NCBI RefSeq assembly: GCF_022496765.1
Contig: NZ_VANV01000039.1
Coordinates: forward strand, 1 to 37,258
Reading direction: 5' to 3'
DNA: 37,258 nucleotides
Source of the DNA: Acidaminobacter sp. JC074
Lineage (GTDB): Bacteria; Bacillota; Clostridia; Peptostreptococcales; Acidaminobacteraceae
Shown here: one piece after another, positions 30,943 to 37,198 of the stretch
How positions within the stretch are numbered: the first letter of the stretch is position 1
How the letters are laid out: each line of letters begins with the position of its first letter
The notes under the pieces: generated by a model
The model's input: the letters and a program-made list of their open reading frames with translations, nothing else
What the model was told of the DNA's origin: nothing
The model's database searches: none
Made by a program: the position numbers and the translations under genes

Positions 30943-30981
30943 AGTATATTTAAAATAAACTAAGTTTACTTTAAAGAAACA
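30943..30981. promoter_or_regulatory. Two adjacent operator-like sites downstream of the cro-like gene
   Basis: 30963..30981 reads AGTTTACTTTAAAGAAACA and 30943..30961 on the minus strand reads AGTTTATTTTAAATATACT. Both share the 6-7-6 layout AGTTTM-n7-GAAACT of the site between the immunity promoters (31270..31288). They overlap the end of the cro-like gene and precede the next regulator gene. Confidence 0.55.
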
Positions 30982-31184
30982 TTCTGATTAAAAAAAATAT
31001 CCATAATCTGAGCTTTGGATAAACTAAGCACTGTCTTAAGTACTCTTGCTTCATCTAAGCTAATCGGTAATTTCCCATTCTCTTTTCTTGAGTATGTTGA
31101 TTTAGTTATGTTAAGTTTCTTAGCAATAACTTCCTGGGAATAACCTGCATCTTCTCTCATACTTCTAAGTTTTTCTAAGTTCAA
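30966..31184 (-). CDS. Cro-like XRE repressor
   Basis: 72 residues comprising one XRE helix-turn-helix (LRSMREDAGYSQEVIAKKLN, ITKSTYSRKENGKLPISLDE) and a short C-terminal helix. It is the first gene of the leftward lytic operon, divergent from the CI-like gene, the normal position for Cro. The promoter at 31225..31253 is a perfect consensus, and an operator overlaps it. GGAGGTGATGG lies just before the ATG. Confidence 0.88.
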   Translation of the reverse strand: MNLEKLRSMREDAGYSQEVIAKKLNITKSTYSRKENGKLPISLDEARVLKTVLSLSKAQIMDIFFNQNVSLK

Positions 31185-31224
31185 GCCATCACCTCCTTTG
31201 TTTACTCACAAGCAACTTAAGGCT

Positions 31225-31253
31225 ATTATATTTCCTTTAAATAAACTTGTCAA
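31225..31253 (-). promoter_or_regulatory. Early lytic promoter (PR-like), consensus
   Basis: On the minus strand TTGACA (31248..31253), a 17-base spacer and TATAAT (31225..31230): a perfect sigma-A promoter reading into the cro-like gene and the whole lytic operon. Such a strong promoter must be repressed in the lysogen; the spacer itself is an operator-like sequence. Confidence 0.93.
31229..31247. promoter_or_regulatory. Operator-like site overlapping the PR-like promoter
   Basis: On the minus strand it reads AGTTTATTTAAAGGAAATA, the 6-7-6 pattern AGTTTM-n7-GAAA shared with three other sites in the control region. It covers the promoter spacer and part of the -10 box, so a bound CI-like repressor would block polymerase. 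Confidence 0.65.
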
Positions 31254-31269
31254 CACTTTTAATAAAATA

Positions 31270-31288
31270 AGTTTCCATTAAAGAAACT
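31270..31288. promoter_or_regulatory. Central operator of the immunity region
   Basis: AGTTTCCATTAAAGAAACT, perfect inverted arms AGTTTC / GAAACT with a 7-base centre. It lies between the two divergent promoters, upstream of the CI-like promoter's -35 region, where repressor binding could affect both directions. It is the best match among the four operator-like sites. Confidence 0.75.
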
Positions 31289-31289
31289 A

Positions 31290-31320
31290 TTGTTACTTCA
31301 CACGAAACTCATAGTATAAT
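31290..31320 (+). promoter_or_regulatory. CI-like repressor promoter
   Basis: A perfect TATAAT at 31315..31320 lies 17 bases before the CI-like start. The -35 region is weak (TTGTTA at 19 bases or TTACTT at 16), which would fit a promoter that depends on activation by repressor bound at 31270..31288. GGAGG at 31327..31331 is the ribosome binding site. Confidence 0.65.
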
Positions 31321-31337
31321 ATTCATGGAGGTTTAAC

Positions 31338-31661
31338 ATGAGCAAATTCAGTAATAGACTAAAGATGTTAAGAAAAGAAAAAGGCCTTACCCAGCAAGAG
31401 TTTGGGGATATTTTTCATTTGAATAAAAGTTCGATCTCAAAATATGAGAATGGTTCACAAATGCCTGAGGCCGATACATTAGAAAAAATAGCAGATTTTT
31501 TTGATGTAACTGTCGACTTCTTATTTGGTCGATCTGAAATTCGTAAGACAAATGATCTTCATATTGCTTTGAACACAGTATCAACCGAAGGGCTCGACGA
31601 AGATGATATTGAAATGGTGAAAGGGCTAATTAAAAACCTAAAGAAAAAGAATCAAAAATAA
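31338..31661 (+). CDS. CI-like repressor, XRE family (ImmR-type)
   Basis: 107 residues. Residues 6-60 are an XRE helix-turn-helix (RLKMLRKEKGLTQQEFGDIF, HLNKSSISKYENGSQMPEAD) followed by TLEKIADFFDVTVDFLFGRS and a short C-terminal region (TEGLDEDDIEMVKGLIKNLK). No LexA/CI self-cleavage domain is present, so inactivation probably uses the ImmA-like protein encoded at 34530..35081, as in ImmR/ImmA systems. It keeps lysogeny by repressing the divergent promoter. A terminator follows immediately. Confidence 0.88.
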   Translation: MSKFSNRLKMLRKEKGLTQQEFGDIFHLNKSSISKYENGSQMPEADTLEKIADFFDVTVDFLFGRSEIRKTNDLHIALNTVSTEGLDEDDIEMVKGLIKNLKKKNQK

Positions 31662-31681
31662 CATCGCTACATATGCGGTGT
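31661..31681 (+). terminator. Terminator after the CI-like gene
   Basis: Seven-base-pair stem ACATCGC / GCGGTGT (one G-T pair), 7-base loop, followed by TTTTATTTT. It begins at the stop codon of the repressor gene and separates it from the ABC-3C cassette. Confidence 0.75.
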
Positions 31682-31807
31682 TTTTATTTTACACCTTTCT
31701 GGTAAACTAAGGAATTAATTCCTAACTAAGGCACCAATTTTATTTTATGTCTAATATAGGCTAATACACTTTCACATTACATGTAGTTATAAAGGAGAAA
31801 ATTATTG

Positions 31808-32587
31808 ATGGCTACTAAAATAAAGAAAACTCGGCGCAACAGCACAACTGAGGATAGAGTTACCTTATTAACAGAAGTTAACAGAGTTTGTCCTTTGTGC
31901 GGTAAAGACTTAATTACAACAAAAAATAATAGAACTCTTTATGCTTTTGAAATTGCTCATATCTATCCTCATAAACCCAATAAACATGAACTTGAGTTGT
32001 TAAAGGATGTTAAGAGATTGTCCACTGACTCAGAAGACCTGGAGAACTTAATATTATTGTGTCCTTCGTGTCATAGTAACCATGATAAATACACTCAATT
32101 AGAGGAGTATTATAGACTGTATGATCTAAAAAGTAAGATGATTGCAGAAACAACATGTAGAAGTTTTTTTGGAGACTACAGAATCGAAACACAAATTACA
32201 GATGTAATTAACTCATTATCAAAGGCTATGGAAGATAAAAAAGGTAAACTACCTAAACTAGACTATGACGTATTTACAATAGACGAAAAATCAGATGAAA
32301 CTTTAAATGTATTTACGGAATCAATGATTAAATCGTTTGTCAGATCCTACTTCATTACTATTAGAGAGCAATTTGAAGAACTTGACAAATCAAAAGAAGG
32401 TTCTTTTGATTTAATTGCATCACAAATCAGAACTTTTTATATCCAGTTAAAAAACAACGAAAAAGATAAAACTATAATTTTTGAGCAGATCTGTGAATGG
32501 ATTTATATAAAAGTTGGAAGAGAAAATAAAGTTGGATGTCAAGTGTTAGCTAGCTTTTTTGTACAAAATTGTGAGGTGCTCAAATAA
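31808..32587 (+). CDS. ABC-3C system effector: HNH nuclease with ABC-3C C-terminal domain
   Basis: 259 residues from the ATG at 31808 (AAAGGAG ten bases upstream; an in-frame TTG precedes it). The HNH/zinc part has C-x-x-C (CPLCGK, near 29-32), H in EIAHIYPHKP (near 51), N in DLENLILLC and C-x-x-CH in LLCPSCHSNHDKY. The C-terminal 100 residues (MIKSFVRSYFITIREQFEEL ... SFFVQNCEVLK) match the domain of ABC-three-component effectors, which end with a VQNCEVF-like motif. It would cut nucleic acid when licensed by the ABC ATPase. It starts a three-gene operon with overlapping or near-overlapping genes. The cassette separates the repressor from immA, which are neighbours in simpler ImmR/ImmA loci. 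Confidence 0.85.
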   Translation: MATKIKKTRRNSTTEDRVTLLTEVNRVCPLCGKDLITTKNNRTLYAFEIAHIYPHKPNKHELELLKDVKRLSTDSEDLENLILLCPSCHSNHDKYTQLEEYYRLYDLKSKMIAETTCRSFFGDYRIETQITDVINSLSKAMEDKKGKLPKLDYDVFTIDEKSDETLNVFTESMIKSFVRSYFITIREQFEELDKSKEGSFDLIASQIRTFYIQLKNNEKDKTIIFEQICEWIYIKVGRENKVGCQVLASFFVQNCEVLK

Positions 32588-32814
32588 TGATATTGCCAAA
32601 TAAAATAACATCATTTAACGAATCTGTATTATCAAAATTAACACCAATAATGAAGGAGTTACAAAGAGGAGAACGTAACATCTTTAAAATCTTTAAATTA
32701 ACACACTCCAATTATGAGGAGATAAACGAATATCTATATGCACTAGATATCTTGTTTTTATTGGACGTTGTAGAAAAAATCGATGGAGATAAACTATATG
32801 TTAAAACAAATTAA
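32587..32814 (+). CDS. ABC-3C system middle component
   Basis: 75 residues: LPNKITSFNESVLSKLTPIM, then ERNIFKIFKLTHSNYEEINE and a short winged-helix-like end (ALDILFLLDVVEKIDGDKLY). LPNK at the start followed by a small winged helix is characteristic of ABC-3C middle components, which couple the ATPase to the effector. Its ATG overlaps the effector's last base (TAATGA), and the ATPase gene starts inside its end. Confidence 0.82.
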   Translation: MILPNKITSFNESVLSKLTPIMKELQRGERNIFKIFKLTHSNYEEINEYLYALDILFLLDVVEKIDGDKLYVKTN

Positions 32815-34408
32815 TTGCAATATATTTCGAGAAAAAACAATAAACTTTCATAAAGGACTTAATTCGGTTTTGGGAGATGAAAAAGGTTCAAACTCCATTG
32901 GGAAATCGACACTTCTAATGATCATAGATTTTATATATGGAGGCAACTCATATATTAAAGAAAATGATGATGTTGTGAAACATCTAGGACATCATATTTT
33001 TGAGTTTGAACTATCAATAAATAACATTAGCTACTACTATAGAAGAGGTACTGAAAATCCAGATACAATTGACATCTGCAATTCTTCTTATAAAAAAATT
33101 GATGATTTCAATCTAAGTGCGTACACTCAAAAACTTAAAGAATTTTATCTTAATGAAAATAATTTCATATCCTTCAGGTCAGTTGTGGGTACGTTTTCTA
33201 GGATTGCACAAAAAAGAAATAAATTCGATTCAAAACCATTGAAGATCGTTGTTAATTCTAAAGAAAAAGATTGTCTTGATAATCTAATAAAATTATTCGG
33301 ACAATATTCAATAATTAACGAAACCCAAAAAGATATCAAAGACATTACTAAAGAAATACAAGCAATTACCTCAGCAAACAAATACGATTATATAAATAAA
33401 ATTAATGCGACTACCTATAAGAAAAACCTAAAAAGAATAGCTGAAGAAAATAAACAAGTTGAAAAACTTTCATTAGAAATGTCGTTGCAACTAAAGGACT
33501 ATGATCTTGATAATAAAAATAAACTGTATTATGAAGTAAATGAAGCCAAAAAAGAACGAGAACTATTAAAATCGAAAATACGACGACTAGAAGATAATTT
33601 ATCTAATAATAGTAAAGCGATAACTGAAAATTTCACGTCGTTAATCGAATTTTTCCCAATGGTTAATATTGATAAGCTGAAGTCTATAGAGCAGTTTCAC
33701 AACAGTATTACAAAAGTATTATCAGATGATATGAGATCAGAACTTGATCTATTAATGATAGAGAAAAATAAACTTGATGTCCATATAGATACTCTCGAAA
33801 AGAAAGTAATAATTAATAATGTTGAAGGAGTTGTGCCAAGTCTAGTTTTAGAGCCATTAAGTAAACTGATTATATCCACTAATAATATGAAAGAAGAAAA
33901 TAGAATTTACTTGAGAAGTGTGAGAAAGAATGAGGATAAGAAAAAAAGTACAGAAAAGCTACAACAAGATACATTAACCATACTCTCAAGTATTCAGGAT
34001 GAAATTAACGCACAGATGGAAATAATTAATCATGATATTTATAAAGATAATTTAAATTCTCCGAAGTTAGATTTATCTTCTAACAACCATAGTTTACACT
34101 TGGAAGATAATACAGGAACTGGACGTTCTGACTCAAACCTAGTTATTTTTGATGTTAGTATACTGAAACTTACTAGTTTACCTTTCATTATACATGATAG
34201 TATTATGTTCAAAAATATTGGTAATATACCTATGAAAGAGATTATTAACTTGTATTCTACTCAAAATAAGCAGTGTTTTATTGCTATCGATGAAATACAG
34301 ACATATGGAGAAAAAACAGCTAAATTACTTAAATCCTCAAAAGTTGCTGAACTATCAAGTGACAAAGTATTATTCACCCTAGATTGGTCAGGGAATAGCA
34401 AGTCATAA
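32798..34408 (+). CDS. ABC-3C system ABC ATPase, DUF2326-like
   Basis: 536 residues from the ATG at 32798 (GGAGAT nine bases upstream; an ATG at 32783 lies in that site). An SMC/RecF-like ABC ATPase: Walker A GSNSIGKST near residues 30-38, long coiled-coil arms (about 170-410), a signature-like NTGTGRSDSNLVIFDVSIL near 440-457, and a terminal FIIHDSIMF motif as in DUF2326 proteins. It probably senses an invader-linked DNA or protein state and controls the HNH effector. DNA here is very AT-rich compared with head and tail genes, suggesting separate acquisition. Confidence 0.88.
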   Translation: MLKQINCNIFREKTINFHKGLNSVLGDEKGSNSIGKSTLLMIIDFIYGGNSYIKENDDVVKHLGHHIFEFELSINNISYYYRRGTENPDTIDICNSSYKKIDDFNLSAYTQKLKEFYLNENNFISFRSVVGTFSRIAQKRNKFDSKPLKIVVNSKEKDCLDNLIKLFGQYSIINETQKDIKDITKEIQAITSANKYDYINKINATTYKKNLKRIAEENKQVEKLSLEMSLQLKDYDLDNKNKLYYEVNEAKKERELLKSKIRRLEDNLSNNSKAITENFTSLIEFFPMVNIDKLKSIEQFHNSITKVLSDDMRSELDLLMIEKNKLDVHIDTLEKKVIINNVEGVVPSLVLEPLSKLIISTNNMKEENRIYLRSVRKNEDKKKSTEKLQQDTLTILSSIQDEINAQMEIINHDIYKDNLNSPKLDLSSNNHSLHLEDNTGTGRSDSNLVIFDVSILKLTSLPFIIHDSIMFKNIGNIPMKEIINLYSTQNKQCFIAIDEIQTYGEKTAKLLKSSKVAELSSDKVLFTLDWSGNSKS

Positions 34409-34445
34409 TCGAACATTTGATAACAATTCTTAACTTATTTACTAA

Positions 34446-34467
34446 AAGAAAGATATGATTCTTTCTT
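34446..34467 (+). terminator. Terminator after the ABC-3C cassette
   Basis: Seven-base-pair stem AAGAAAG / CTTTCTT with an 8-base loop, followed by TTT. It isolates the cassette from the immA-int transcript. With the terminator at 31661..31681 it frames the cassette as its own transcription unit. Confidence 0.65.
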
Positions 34468-34476
34468 TTTATTGCT

Positions 34477-34505
34477 TTGAAGGTACATTGGTGTTATCAT
34501 TATAG
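34477..34505 (+). promoter_or_regulatory. Candidate promoter of the immA-int unit
   Basis: TTGAAG (34477..34482), 17-base spacer, TTATAG (34500..34505). It lies between the cassette terminator and the immA ribosome binding site (AGGAGG at 34521..34526). The -10 box is imperfect, but position and spacing fit, and a LexA-box-like palindrome starts directly after it. Confidence 0.5.
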
Positions 34506-34506
34506 C

Positions 34507-34518
34507 GAACAATTGTTC
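34507..34518. promoter_or_regulatory. LexA (SOS) box-like operator at the immA promoter
   Basis: GAACAATTGTTC, a perfect 12-bp palindrome with the context CGAACAATTGTTCT, fits the Gram-positive LexA/DinR box layout CGAAC-n4-GTTC. It covers the presumed start of transcription of immA and int, so host LexA would repress them until DNA damage. Another repressor with the same palindrome cannot be excluded. Confidence 0.6.
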
Positions 34519-34529
34519 TTAGGAGGTTT

Positions 34530-35081
34530 ATGGAAACTATAAATACACTAACAATCAAACTAGAAGAGGAAGCAATATTATACGACTATGTAGATCTAAA
34601 TGACAAGGCAAATGGAATGTGTGTAAAGGATGGAGAGGAATATTATATCTTATTGGATTCTCATATAGCTAATGATGACCCACTTCATAAAACAGTTCTA
34701 GCAGAAGAGCTTGGCCACTATTACACCATGATTGATGACCCAACACCTAAACCTGGTGATTCCTATCATAGGAAATGTAGAATTGATAAGGAAGAAGAAA
34801 AAGCTTTAAGATGGGCTACATCACATGTTATTCCAACTAATGAGTTATTAGATTTTCTTGCTAAAAACAAACGCTCGACTGCTCAAGATCTTATTGATCA
34901 TTTTGAAGTACCTAAAGAATTTCTCATGAAGAAGTTGCAGCACATGGCATCTAAACAAGAGTACTATGAAGTTTGCACAAATTATTATTTATGTCTCTCA
35001 AATTTGCCCTCAATTTATATTACTCGCTTCTTTGATACGAATATCGAATCAAAAGCGAAAGCTTTATATGGACGGAAATAA
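34530..35081 (+). CDS. ImmA/IrrE-family protein
   Basis: 183 residues. The central part (TVLAEELGHYYTMIDDPTPK, KEEEKALRWATSHVIPTNEL) matches the ImmA/IrrE metallo-endopeptidase family, which cuts XRE repressors such as ImmR. The zinc motif normally reads HExxH; here residues 59-63 are EELGH, so the first His is replaced by Glu, a variant also common in phage members with an AEELGHYYT motif. Whether it is an active protease or a binding-only antirepressor is open. It is downstream of a LexA-like box and 14 bases before the integrase ribosome binding region, so the two are probably cotranscribed. Confidence 0.83.
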   Translation: METINTLTIKLEEEAILYDYVDLNDKANGMCVKDGEEYYILLDSHIANDDPLHKTVLAEELGHYYTMIDDPTPKPGDSYHRKCRIDKEEEKALRWATSHVIPTNELLDFLAKNKRSTAQDLIDHFEVPKEFLMKKLQHMASKQEYYEVCTNYYLCLSNLPSIYITRFFDTNIESKAKALYGRK

Positions 35082-35104
35082 TAGTATAAAGTGAGGTGAT
35101 TTTA

Positions 35105-36259
35105 ATGGCATGTATAACTAAAATTGAAAGACAAAAGTATACCATAGCAATTTCTAAAACTGTAGATGGTACACGTAAAAGGCAAAAGGTAACTTTTCAT
35201 GGTACTAGAAAAGAAGCTGAGGCTGAAGCTCTAAGAATGGAACAAGAAATACTGCTTGAGTTTGGTGTAGTTACTCATCAAAATATTACATTTTCTCAGT
35301 TTGCCCAGATTTGGTTTAGAGATTACGGTAATAACAATCTAAAATCCAAAACACTTCGTACCTATAAAGATTTGCTCAACAAGTATGTTCTTCGTCATAT
35401 TGGCCGAATGAAGATGAAGTCTATCAAGCCAACAAACATTATGACTATGTATAACTCTATTCGTTCTACACCAAAGAATGATAAGGGGGATCTATTATCT
35501 CCTACTACTATCAACCACATCCACAGTATTATTCACAAAATCTTCTCTGATGCTGTTAGATGGCAGTATCTTGTGGACAATCCTGTGGATAGAGTACCAA
35601 AACCCAAGCGTGAAAAACCAAAACCAAATTACTTGAACACTGAGCAACTAGATGAGGTGCTTGCAGCTTTTGACACTATTGAAAAACATGAGATAAAATG
35701 GAAGACTGGATGTTATATCGCTCTTATGACAGGTCTTCGTCTGGCAGAGATCTCTGGACTAAAATGGGATGATATTGATTTTAAGAATAATGTGATTCAC
35801 GTAAGACGTACTAGGAAGTATATTTCAAAAGTTGGTGTTGTAATAGATACACCTAAGACTACTGATTCATTTAGGACAGTGGCTATTCCCTCTTCATTGA
35901 AAGAACAGTTTTATGAATACAAAGGTTATCTATTTTATTTAGAGAACCTTTGTGGGGATTTATGGCAAGATTCTGATTATGTTTTAGTAGATGATTTTGG
36001 AAAAGAATGTTTTCCAGATTCTTTATCAAAGTGGTTTGCTAAGTTCATTGTCAGAAATAAACTTCCAAAAGTCACACTACATGGATTGCGTCACACGATG
36101 GCCACTTTACTCATTCACGACCCAAATGTACCTGAAAGAACAATCTCAGATAGGCTTGGTCATTCAAATACAAATACATTAAGAAAAATCTATAGTCATG
36201 AGCTCAAAGAATCTGATAAACTTGCAGCTGATTCTATAGATCAGATATTTAAGAAATGA
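35105..36259 (+). CDS. int: Phage integrase, tyrosine recombinase
   Basis: 384 residues from the ATG at 35105 (GAGGTGATTTTA precedes it; an upstream GTG lies in that site). The N-terminal arm-binding part (residues 1-55, three-stranded with RKRQKVTFHGTRKEAEAEAL), a SAM-like core-binding domain (65-160) and a catalytic domain with R212 (TGLRLAEISG), K251, H326-x-x-R329 (HGLRHTMATLL), H353 (LGHSN) and Y363 (IYSHE) are all complete. It is of the Tn916/phi-type Int family. It lies next to the right attachment repeat and integrates the phage into the tRNA-Arg gene. Terminated at 36258..36275. Confidence 0.96.
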   Translation: MACITKIERQKYTIAISKTVDGTRKRQKVTFHGTRKEAEAEALRMEQEILLEFGVVTHQNITFSQFAQIWFRDYGNNNLKSKTLRTYKDLLNKYVLRHIGRMKMKSIKPTNIMTMYNSIRSTPKNDKGDLLSPTTINHIHSIIHKIFSDAVRWQYLVDNPVDRVPKPKREKPKPNYLNTEQLDEVLAAFDTIEKHEIKWKTGCYIALMTGLRLAEISGLKWDDIDFKNNVIHVRRTRKYISKVGVVIDTPKTTDSFRTVAIPSSLKEQFYEYKGYLFYLENLCGDLWQDSDYVLVDDFGKECFPDSLSKWFAKFIVRNKLPKVTLHGLRHTMATLLIHDPNVPERTISDRLGHSNTNTLRKIYSHELKESDKLAADSIDQIFKK

Positions 36260-36275
36260 GTTCTCTTGAGAGCTC
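36258..36275 (+). terminator. Integrase terminator
   Basis: Eight-base-pair stem GAGTTCTC / GAGAGCTC (one wobble pair) with a two-base tip, then TTTTTCATTTTTT. It overlaps the integrase stop codon. Confidence 0.75.
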
Positions 36276-36305
36276 TTTTTCATTTTTTGCTACACTTTGC
36301 CACTC

Positions 36306-36329
36306 GGGCACATTTTTGGGCACATTTTT
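36306..36329 (+). repeat. Tandem 12-bp repeat, candidate integrase arm sites
   Basis: GGGCACATTTTT occurs twice back to back. The related GGGCACTTTTT is present in opposite orientation at the left end (240..250), and ACTCGGGCAC occurs at both ends (262..271 and 36302..36311). Repeats of 8-12 bp on both sides of an attP core are the usual form of arm-type integrase sites. The left sites overlap the late terminator. Confidence 0.55.
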
Positions 36330-36386
36330 GTAAAAATCGTCATTTTCTTCTCGGTGCCACCTCCACATGTTCAAAAAATAAAAATA

Positions 36387-36412
36387 AATCCAAGGGCCTG
36401 AATCCTTGGATT
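36387..36412 (-). terminator. Minus-strand terminator between the prophage and the tRNA array
   Basis: Nine-base-pair perfect stem AATCCAAGG / CCTTGGATT with an 8-base loop, followed on the minus strand by TATTTTTATTTTTTG. It would stop tRNA-operon transcripts from running into the integrase and immunity region. It lies on the phage side of the att repeat. Confidence 0.8.
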
Positions 36413-36424
36413 ATATATGTTCTT

Positions 36425-36572
36425 TAGGCTCGTGAACCAGTTGCAATAACTGTGTTCCATGTTCCTAAGAAATGCCTTATTTAATTCATAAAAAATACCC
36501 AATCATTAAATTGAGTTATTTTTTAAATGGCGCGCCCTAAGAGATTCGAACTCCTGACCTTCTGGTTCGTAG
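36425..36572. repeat. Right attachment-site repeat (attR side), direct repeat copy 2
   Basis: Identical to 1..148. It runs from the sequence downstream of tRNA-Arg, through the terminator (36497..36516), to the anticodon loop of the intact tRNA (36572). Because the tRNA 5' half lies to the right, the intact gene is on this side and the phage arm sequence lies to the left. Confidence 0.9.
36497..36516 (-). terminator. tRNA-operon terminator, right copy
   Basis: Same hairpin as 73..92: ACCCAAT / ATTGAGT stem, U-tract on the minus strand (TATTTTTTATG). It follows the CCA end of tRNA-Arg by about 12 bases and probably ends the tRNA array transcript. It is carried within the att repeat. Confidence 0.6.
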
Positions 36573-36604
36573 CCAGACACTCTATCCAGCTGAGCTAAGA
36601 GCGC
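36528..36604 (-). tRNA. tRNA-Arg(ACG), integration target
   Basis: 77 nt with encoded CCA. Acceptor GCGCTCT pairs with AGGGCGC; the anticodon loop CTACGAA gives ACG (read as ICG after deamination); the T loop is TTCGAAT. It is the last tRNA of the array and the target of the integrase; the last 45 nt are duplicated at 104..148. The gene is intact after integration. Confidence 0.96.
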
Positions 36605-36609
36605 AAAAT

Positions 36610-36684
<75 letters not shown>

Positions 36685-36690
36685 ATAAAA

Positions 36691-36766
36691 TGGTGATCCA
36701 TCCGCGACTCGAACGCGGGACACCCTGATTAAAAGTCAGATGCTCTACCGACTGAGCTAATGGACC
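36691..36766 (-). tRNA. tRNA-Lys(TTT)
   Basis: 76 nt with encoded CCA. Acceptor GGTCCAT pairs with ATGGATC (one G-T); anticodon TTT in the loop CTTTTAA; T loop TTCGAGT. Confidence 0.96.
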
Positions 36767-36772
36767 ACATCT

Positions 36773-36846
36773 TGGAGCGGGTGAAGGGAATCGAACCCTC
36801 GTAACTGGCTTGGAAGGCCAGGGCTTTACCACTAAGCTACACCCGC
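36773..36846 (-). tRNA. tRNA-Gly(TCC)
   Basis: 74 nt with encoded CCA. Acceptor GCGGGTG pairs with CACCCGC; anticodon TCC in the loop CTTCCAA; T loop TTCGATT. Confidence 0.96.
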
Positions 36847-36850
36847 AAAA

Positions 36851-36925
36851 TGGAGCAGAAGACGGGATTTGAACCCGCGACCCTCGCCTTGGCAAGGCGA
36901 TGCTCTACCACTGAGCCACTTCTGC
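36851..36925 (-). tRNA. tRNA-Gly(GCC)
   Basis: 75 nt with encoded CCA. Acceptor GCAGAAG pairs with CTTCTGC; anticodon GCC in the loop TTGCCAA; T loop TTCAAAT. A second glycine isoacceptor next to the TCC type. Confidence 0.96.
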
Positions 36926-36930
36926 TAGTT

Positions 36931-37015
36931 TGGTGGTGGGAGAAGGATTCGAACCTTCGAAGGCGCTGCCAACGGATTTACAGTCCGTCCCCTTTGGCCA
37001 CTCGGGAACCCCACC
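36931..37015 (-). tRNA. tRNA-Tyr(GTA)
   Basis: 85 nt with a long variable arm, as expected for bacterial tRNA-Tyr, and encoded CCA. Acceptor GGTGGGG pairs with TCCCACC; anticodon GTA in CTGTAAA; T loop TTCGAAT. Confidence 0.96.
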
Positions 37016-37021
37016 ACGATA

Positions 37022-37097
37022 TGGAGCTAGTGAAGGGACTCGAACCCCCAACCTGCTGATTACAAGTCAGCTGCTCTACCAATTGAGCCACACTAGC
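37022..37097 (-). tRNA. tRNA-Thr(TGT)
   Basis: 76 nt with encoded CCA. Acceptor GCTAGTG pairs with CACTAGC; anticodon TGT in the loop CTTGTAA; T loop TTCGAGT. Confidence 0.96.
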
Positions 37098-37116
37098 ATG
37101 TTTTAAATTGAAAAAA

Positions 37117-37193
37117 TGGCGATCCAGAACGGGCTCGAACCGTCGACCTCCAGCGTGACAGGCTGGCGTTCTAGCCAACTGAACTACTGGACC
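37117..37193 (-). tRNA. tRNA-Asp(GTC)
   Basis: 77 nt with encoded CCA. Acceptor GGTCCAG pairs with CTGGATC; anticodon GTC in the loop CTGTCAC; T loop TTCGAGC. Confidence 0.95.
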
Positions 37194-37198
37194 GCATT

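Noticed and set aside
32010..33879. Minus-strand open frames inside the ABC-3C cassette.
   Set aside because: They are short shadows of the three plus-strand genes and lack start signals.
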